This document shows positions 5,712 through 9,372 of a stretch of 9,372 bases of DNA, one piece after another. A program made the position numbers and the translations under genes. The stretch's first letter is position 1; each line of letters begins with the position of its first letter. The notes beneath the pieces were generated by a model that was not told the DNA's origin, searched no databases, and saw nothing but the letters and a program-made list of their open reading frames with translations. The DNA comes from Planctomycetota bacterium (GTDB taxonomy: Bacteria > Planctomycetota > Phycisphaerae > Sedimentisphaerales > SM23-30): NCBI GenBank assembly GCA_029573975.1, contig JAKQBU010000626.1, forward strand, positions 1-9,372, written 5' to 3'.

Positions 5712-6725
5712 ATGAAATGTTATATAACGGATGGCTCCGGGATTCAGAATCTCTCGTTAGCCAATCGGCCCGAACCTACCGATCCGCCGCCCGGTAAGGC
5801 CCTGGTGGAGGTACACGCCGTTTCGCTCAATTACCGCGACCTGATGGTAGCCAATGGCAAATACGGTAAAAAAGATCCCATTATCGCCGGTTCGGATATG
5901 GCCGGCGTGATAACCAAAGTGGGCCAGGATGTTACCGAACTCAAAGCCGGGGATCGCGTTCTCAATGCCCCCTTTCGCTGCTGGCCGGCAGGCACGCTCC
6001 GGGAAGAATGGGCCAAAACCTTCATCGGCGGCAATGGGGTAGATGGGGTACTGGCGGAAAAAATCACCTATCCTGCCGCCTCGCTGGTGAAAATCCCATC
6101 CCATTTGAACTTCAAGCAGGCCGCCACCTTCCCCATCGCCGCCCTGACCGCCTGGTCGGCGGTGGTCACGCACGGCCGGGTTCGGGCGGGCGACTGGGTT
6201 CTGGTCCACGGAACCGGCGGGGTGTCCATCTTTGCCCTGCAAATCGCCAAACTGCATGGCGCTCGCATTATCCTGAGCACCTCCAGCCAGGAAAAGGCTG
6301 CCTTCGTCGGGGAAAAATACCAGGTCCAGGAAACCTTTGATTACACCCGGGAAAACTGGCCCGAACTCATTCAAGAAATCACCGCCGGTCATGGAGCGGA
6401 TATTATCGTCGAAGTGGTGGGCGGGGCCTCACTGGCAAAATCCATTCAGGCGGCGGCCTATGGCGGCCGGGTGGCCCTGATCGGGGTGCTGGGAGGCACG
6501 GATAGTGCGATCAACGTCCGGCATATGCTGGCCCGTCAGGTAACGGTGCGCGGCATCTTTATGGAATCGACCCAGGAACTGCGCAGCCTGGTCCGGGCCT
6601 GGGAATCCGCCGGGCTTTACCCGCATATCGACCGCAGCTTCCCCTTCGAGCAGGCCCAGCAGGCCTACCAATACCTCCAATCCCAAAAACACATCGGCAA
6701 GGTGGTAATCGAACTGAAATCATAA
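5712..6725 (+). CDS. Zinc-independent MDR oxidoreductase (quinone oxidoreductase/alcohol dehydrogenase-like)
   Basis: 337 residues from ATG 5712. A GroES-like N-terminal domain includes ALVEVHAVSLNYRDLMVANG (about 30-49) and the glycine-rich IAGSDMAGVITKVG (58-71). The position that holds the catalytic zinc cysteine in classical alcohol dehydrogenases is SLNYRD here, and there is no four-cysteine structural zinc lobe, so it belongs with zinc-independent NAD(P)H reductases. The Rossmann domain follows with HGTGGVSIFALQIAK (166-180) for the cofactor and DIIVEVVGG (230-238), ending in QKHIGKVVIEL. Members reduce enones or quinones or oxidise alcohols; the substrate cannot be read from sequence. 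It lies 21 bases after the URO-D-type gene and 20 before queE, so it is almost certainly in the same mRNA. A partnership with the URO-D-type protein is possible but unproven. Confidence 0.88.
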   Translation: MKCYITDGSGIQNLSLANRPEPTDPPPGKALVEVHAVSLNYRDLMVANGKYGKKDPIIAGSDMAGVITKVGQDVTELKAGDRVLNAPFRCWPAGTLREEWAKTFIGGNGVDGVLAEKITYPAASLVKIPSHLNFKQAATFPIAALTAWSAVVTHGRVRAGDWVLVHGTGGVSIFALQIAKLHGARIILSTSSQEKAAFVGEKYQVQETFDYTRENWPELIQEITAGHGADIIVEVVGGASLAKSIQAAAYGGRVALIGVLGGTDSAINVRHMLARQVTVRGIFMESTQELRSLVRAWESAGLYPHIDRSFPFEQAQQAYQYLQSQKHIGKVVIELKS

Positions 6726-6745
6726 AGGTATGGGAAAACAAGTAC

Positions 6746-7438
6746 GTGACTTTACGAAGCAGTGAAATATTCTATTCGATCCAGGGCGAAGGCCGGCTGG
6801 CGGGTGTCCCTTCGGTTTTTATCCGCCTGGCCGGCTGTGACCTCCGCTGCCTCTGGTGCGACACCCCGTATGCTCTCCGCGCCGAACAGGGCCAGGCCCT
6901 TTCCCTCGAACAAATTATGGACCAAATCAGTGCCTTTAATTGTTCGCATATAGTAGTAACCGGCGGCGAACCGCTGCTTGCCCCGGAATTGCCCGGCCTG
7001 CTGCAGGAATTGAAAAATCAAAATAAGCATGTTACGCTGGAAACCTCCGCCACCCAATACAGACCGGTAATCGCGGATCTGGTCAGCATCAGCCCCAAGC
7101 TGGCCCATTCGATCCCCCACACCGGCCCGTACGCGGAATTCGCCCCCATCCATAAAGCCCGCCGCCTTAATCTCGAGGCCATCCAGTATTTTATGGACCA
7201 CCATGACTATCAGCTTAAATTCGTGGTAGGAAACCGGGCCGATCTGGAAGAGGTGGACCAGATTCTGGCGAAACTTCGCCATGTCAGCAGGGACCGTATT
7301 ATGCTCATGCCCCAGGCCCGAACTCAAAAGCAGTATCACACTGTCGGTCTGCTGGTGGCCCAGCTATGTCTCGAAAAGGGCTTGCGTTACTGCCCGCGCC
7401 TCCATGTAGAACTCTGGGGCAACCGGCGGGGCAAATAA
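6746..7438 (+). CDS. queE: 7-carboxy-7-deazaguanine synthase, radical SAM
   Basis: 230 residues. QueE rearranges 6-carboxytetrahydropterin to 7-carboxy-7-deazaguanine, the step before QueC. The N-terminus EIFYSIQGEG (7-16) is the family hallmark. The radical SAM cluster site is CX3CX2C at Cys31, Cys35 and Cys38 (AGCDLRCLWCDTPY), the canonical spacing. SAM-binding VVTGGEPLL is at 70-78, ISPKL at about 114-118, and the typical C-terminus LHVELWGNRRGK closes the protein. The start is GTG 6746 with only a weak ribosome site (GGGA at 6732-6735); AAAGG at 6724-6728 is rather far. An ATG at 6730 is in another frame and opens an 11-codon frame overlapping the queE start, which may be incidental. It is the fourth gene of the queC run. 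Confidence 0.95.
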   Translation: MTLRSSEIFYSIQGEGRLAGVPSVFIRLAGCDLRCLWCDTPYALRAEQGQALSLEQIMDQISAFNCSHIVVTGGEPLLAPELPGLLQELKNQNKHVTLETSATQYRPVIADLVSISPKLAHSIPHTGPYAEFAPIHKARRLNLEAIQYFMDHHDYQLKFVVGNRADLEEVDQILAKLRHVSRDRIMLMPQARTQKQYHTVGLLVAQLCLEKGLRYCPRLHVELWGNRRGK

Positions 7439-7466
7439 AGCCGGCCTGCCGGTTCCAAAGCTGGCC

Positions 7467-7495
7467 TTGATTCCCGCACCATTTCATGGTATGGT
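7467..7495 (+). promoter_or_regulatory. Possible internal promoter before the aminotransferase gene
   Basis: TTGATT (7467-7472) and TATGGT (7490-7495) are 17 bases apart, each matching 4 of 6 consensus positions. The predicted start near 7502 lies in the only long gap of the right-hand cluster (104 bases). If used, it excludes the in-frame ATG at 7486 as a start, favouring ATG 7543 or 7537. Confidence 0.32.
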
Positions 7496-7542
7496 CTGGG
7501 CCGGGAAAGCGAACGATAAACAAGATATACTGGATTATGAGA

Positions 7543-8418
7543 ATGACCGAATATGTATTTCTGAATCATGCCTTGGCCGACTCGGATCAGGCAGCCGTCA
7601 GCATCCACGACGCCGGCCTGCTGCACGGCATCGGCCTGTTTGAAACCATGCGCAGCTATGGCGGCCGGGTGTTCCGGCTGGGCGACCATCTGGACCGGCT
7701 TTTTCACTCCGCCGCGGCCCTGAATATCCCCGTTACCCAGCAAAAGCTGGAGATCGAAAACGGGATTGGCGAACTGCTGGGGGCAAACCAGCTTACCGAT
7801 GCCCGCCTCCGCCTGACCCTCACCCGCGGCAATATCAAAAATGCCTTACCAGAGAACCCCAGCCCCTCCACCCTGTTCATCACCGCCGCCCCGCTAACTC
7901 CCTATCTGCCGGAATACTATAACAAGGGCATGACCGTCATTGTCAGCGACTACAAGCAAAATCCCTATGAACCTACCGCCGGCCACAAGACCATTAACTA
8001 TTTTAACCGGCTGCTGGCCCTCCAGCAGGCCCAGCGGAAACAGGCCGGCGAAGCGCTGTGGTTCACCACCTCCAACCATCTGGCCGAGGGCTGCATCAGC
8101 AACGTATTTTTGGTCCATAATGAGGTACTCCTAACGCCACCACTGGCGACGCCGGTGCTACCCGGCATCATTCGCAAGCTGGTGCTGGAACTGGCCCGCC
8201 AAAACGGGATAAAAGTGGAAGAGAAACCCCTGACGATTCAGGATTTGCTGCAAGCCTCGGAAGTCTTTCTCACCAACAGCATTATGGAACTCATGCCCGT
8301 CACCCGCATCGAAAAACATGCCGTCGGCAATGAAAAACCCGGCCCCCTCTACCAAAAACTGCATGACTTATATCGGTCCGCCGTAGCAGCCGAATGTCAG
8401 AAGGAGCAGGAGCCATGA
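7543..8418 (+). CDS. pabC: Class IV PLP aminotransferase, probably aminodeoxychorismate lyase
   Basis: 291 residues from ATG 7543. Fold-type IV blocks: VFLNHALADSDQAAVSIHDAGLLHG (5-29), GLFETMRSYGGRVFRLGDHLDRL (31-53), GHKTINYF (147-154) with the PLP lysine Lys149, EALWFTTSNHLAEGCISNVFLV (170-191) with Glu182 facing the pyridine nitrogen, and EVFLTNSIMELMPV (240-253). The TNS..ELMPV block resembles PabC (ICNALMPVMPV in E. coli) more than the TGTAAEV form of branched-chain aminotransferases, so conversion of aminodeoxychorismate to p-aminobenzoate for folate is the best guess. IlvE-like or D-amino acid aminotransferase activity cannot be excluded, and no pabA or pabB is in view. Start choice: family proteins begin at MTEYVFLN, and GGA lies eight bases upstream; ATG 7537 is close, and ATG 7486 would add 19 atypical residues. 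It overlaps the next gene by ATGA. Confidence 0.72.
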   Translation: MTEYVFLNHALADSDQAAVSIHDAGLLHGIGLFETMRSYGGRVFRLGDHLDRLFHSAAALNIPVTQQKLEIENGIGELLGANQLTDARLRLTLTRGNIKNALPENPSPSTLFITAAPLTPYLPEYYNKGMTVIVSDYKQNPYEPTAGHKTINYFNRLLALQQAQRKQAGEALWFTTSNHLAEGCISNVFLVHNEVLLTPPLATPVLPGIIRKLVLELARQNGIKVEEKPLTIQDLLQASEVFLTNSIMELMPVTRIEKHAVGNEKPGPLYQKLHDLYRSAVAAECQKEQEP

Positions 8419-9372
8419 AATTACAGGAAATTACCCAAGTATTGGATCAAATCGCTCCGCCGGAGCTGGCGGAAAGCTGGGACAATGTTGGTCTGCTGGC
8501 GGGGGACCCCCAGCAGCAGATAAAAAAGGTTCTCCTTACCATTGATCTGACGGCGGAGGTCCTGGCGGAGGCTCAAGTGAAAAAAATCGACCTGATTATC
8601 GCCTATCATCCGCCCATCTGGGAGCCGCTGAAAAAAATCATCGCCGGCCGGGATTCCGCCCCTCTGATCCATCGGGCCATTCGTTCCAACATCGCCATTT
8701 ACTCCCCCCATACGGCCCTGGATTCGGTCAAGGGCGGGATCAATGACCTGCTGGCGGAGATCGTCGGCATAAAAAATCCCCAACCCCTCCAGCCGGTCGA
8801 ATCAGCCGATTCGGTCAACTGCAAGCTGATTGTGTTCATACCCGTTGCCGATGTGGAAAAGGTCAGCGAGGCCATCTTCGCCGCCGGCGCCGGCAATATC
8901 GGAGCAGCCGGCAAGTACAGCAAGTGCAGCTTCCGCGCCCCCGGCACCGGCACCTTTCAGTGCGGCCCCTATAGCCGGCCCGCTATCGGCAAACCCGGCA
9001 GCTTCGAGCAGGTGGAGGAAATCAAATTCGAAACCATCGTGCCGGTTGCGAAAATCCCCGCCGTAGTAAAGGCCATGCTGGCCGCCCATCCCTACGAAGA
9101 AGTGGCCTACGACCTGATCCCGCTGCGAAACGCTCCAACGGCAACAGGGCTGGGCCGTTTCGGCGACCTGGCCAAACCAGTTGCCATCCCGGCGCTGATC
9201 GAAAAAATCAAAAAAACCTTTCAAGTTAAAGTCGTCGGTATCATCGGCCCGCAAAAAGGCCGCGTCAAACGGGCCGCCGTGGGCGCCGGTTCCTGCGGCA
9301 CGCTGCTGCGCAGTGTGATCAACAACAACTGCGATTTCTTCCTGACCGGCGAGCTGAAACATCATCATGCCC
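8415..9372 (+). CDS. NIF3-like dinuclear metal-centre protein (partial at window end)
   Basis: 319 codons are visible with no stop. The start ATG overlaps the previous stop (ATGA, 8415-8418) and is preceded by AAGGAG and CAGGAG, showing translational coupling. NIF3/YbgI/YqfO proteins form hexameric toroids with two metals per subunit; some act as GTP cyclohydrolase IB-like enzymes, but the general role is unsettled. Motifs: SWDNVGLLAGD (21-31), AYHPPIW (63-69), HTALD (99-103), GAGS (290-293) and TGELKHH (311-317). Between about 130 and 240 lies the PII/CutA-like insert typical of the long YqfO type, with AHPYEEVAYDLIPL (224-237). The usual HHP metal motif has Tyr64 in place of the first His, as in the eukaryotic NIF3L1 form, so one metal ligand is probably lost or replaced. 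The late His and Glu ligands lie beyond the window. Confidence 0.92.
   Translation, partial: MKLQEITQVLDQIAPPELAESWDNVGLLAGDPQQQIKKVLLTIDLTAEVLAEAQVKKIDLIIAYHPPIWEPLKKIIAGRDSAPLIHRAIRSNIAIYSPHTALDSVKGGINDLLAEIVGIKNPQPLQPVESADSVNCKLIVFIPVADVEKVSEAIFAAGAGNIGAAGKYSKCSFRAPGTGTFQCGPYSRPAIGKPGSFEQVEEIKFETIVPVAKIPAVVKAMLAAHPYEEVAYDLIPLRNAPTATGLGRFGDLAKPVAIPALIEKIKKTFQVKVVGIIGPQKGRVKRAAVGAGSCGTLLRSVINNNCDFFLTGELKHHHA

Noticed and set aside
7441..7452. Terminator after queE
   Set aside because: CCGGC/GCCGG leaves only a two-base loop (four pairs if opened) and is followed by GTTCC rather than a T run.
8802..9368. 188-codon frame on the - strand at the right end
   Set aside because: Antisense shadow of the NIF3-family gene, whose + strand frame contains all family motifs.

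Overview
The window reads as the left end of a metagenomic or draft contig from a Gram-negative bacterium. The first 15 bases are the 3' end of an Illumina TruSeq adapter, not genome. An outer-membrane-type CsgG lipoprotein and a Tat-signal Gfo/Idh/MocA oxidoreductase with a CQKPL motif suggest the PVC group, most likely Planctomycetota (Phycisphaerae-like). That is an inference from protein style; no rRNA or marker phylogeny is available here. Coding regions are GC-rich and the intergenic regions are strikingly AT-rich.

Left part (1-2141). About 675 bases have no convincing protein gene. They hold a weak promoter-like pair, many nested hairpins and a good Rho-independent terminator on the + strand ending at 613, so I propose a structured RNA of about 550 nt that I cannot assign to a known family. 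On the - strand follows a CsgG-family lipoprotein (692-1651). The 490-base gap 1652-2141 carries A-tracts, a perfect 14-bp palindrome, a promoter-like pair and a very clear + strand terminator. Together these outline a possible small RNA of about 77 nt with an exposed CCUCCUCCUUU stretch resembling the anti-Shine-Dalgarno sequence.

Middle (2142-3880, - strand). queF (preQ0 reductase) is followed 59 bases downstream by the Gfo/Idh/MocA oxidoreductase. An 81-base AT-rich divergent promoter region separates queF from queC.

Right part (3962-9372, + strand). A tight run: queC (preQ0 synthase), a URO-D-superfamily protein with methyltransferase-type zinc ligands, a zinc-independent MDR oxidoreductase, queE (CDG synthase), then after a 104-base gap with its own promoter-like pair a class IV aminotransferase (probably PabC) overlapping by 4 bases a NIF3-family metal protein that runs off the window. 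QueE, QueC and QueF are three consecutive-pathway enzymes leading to preQ1 for queuosine in tRNA; QueD, Tgt, QueA and QueG are not in the window.

The points most worth following up are the two candidate RNAs and the two unexplained enzymes lodged between queC and queE. The core genes themselves are ordinary family members.
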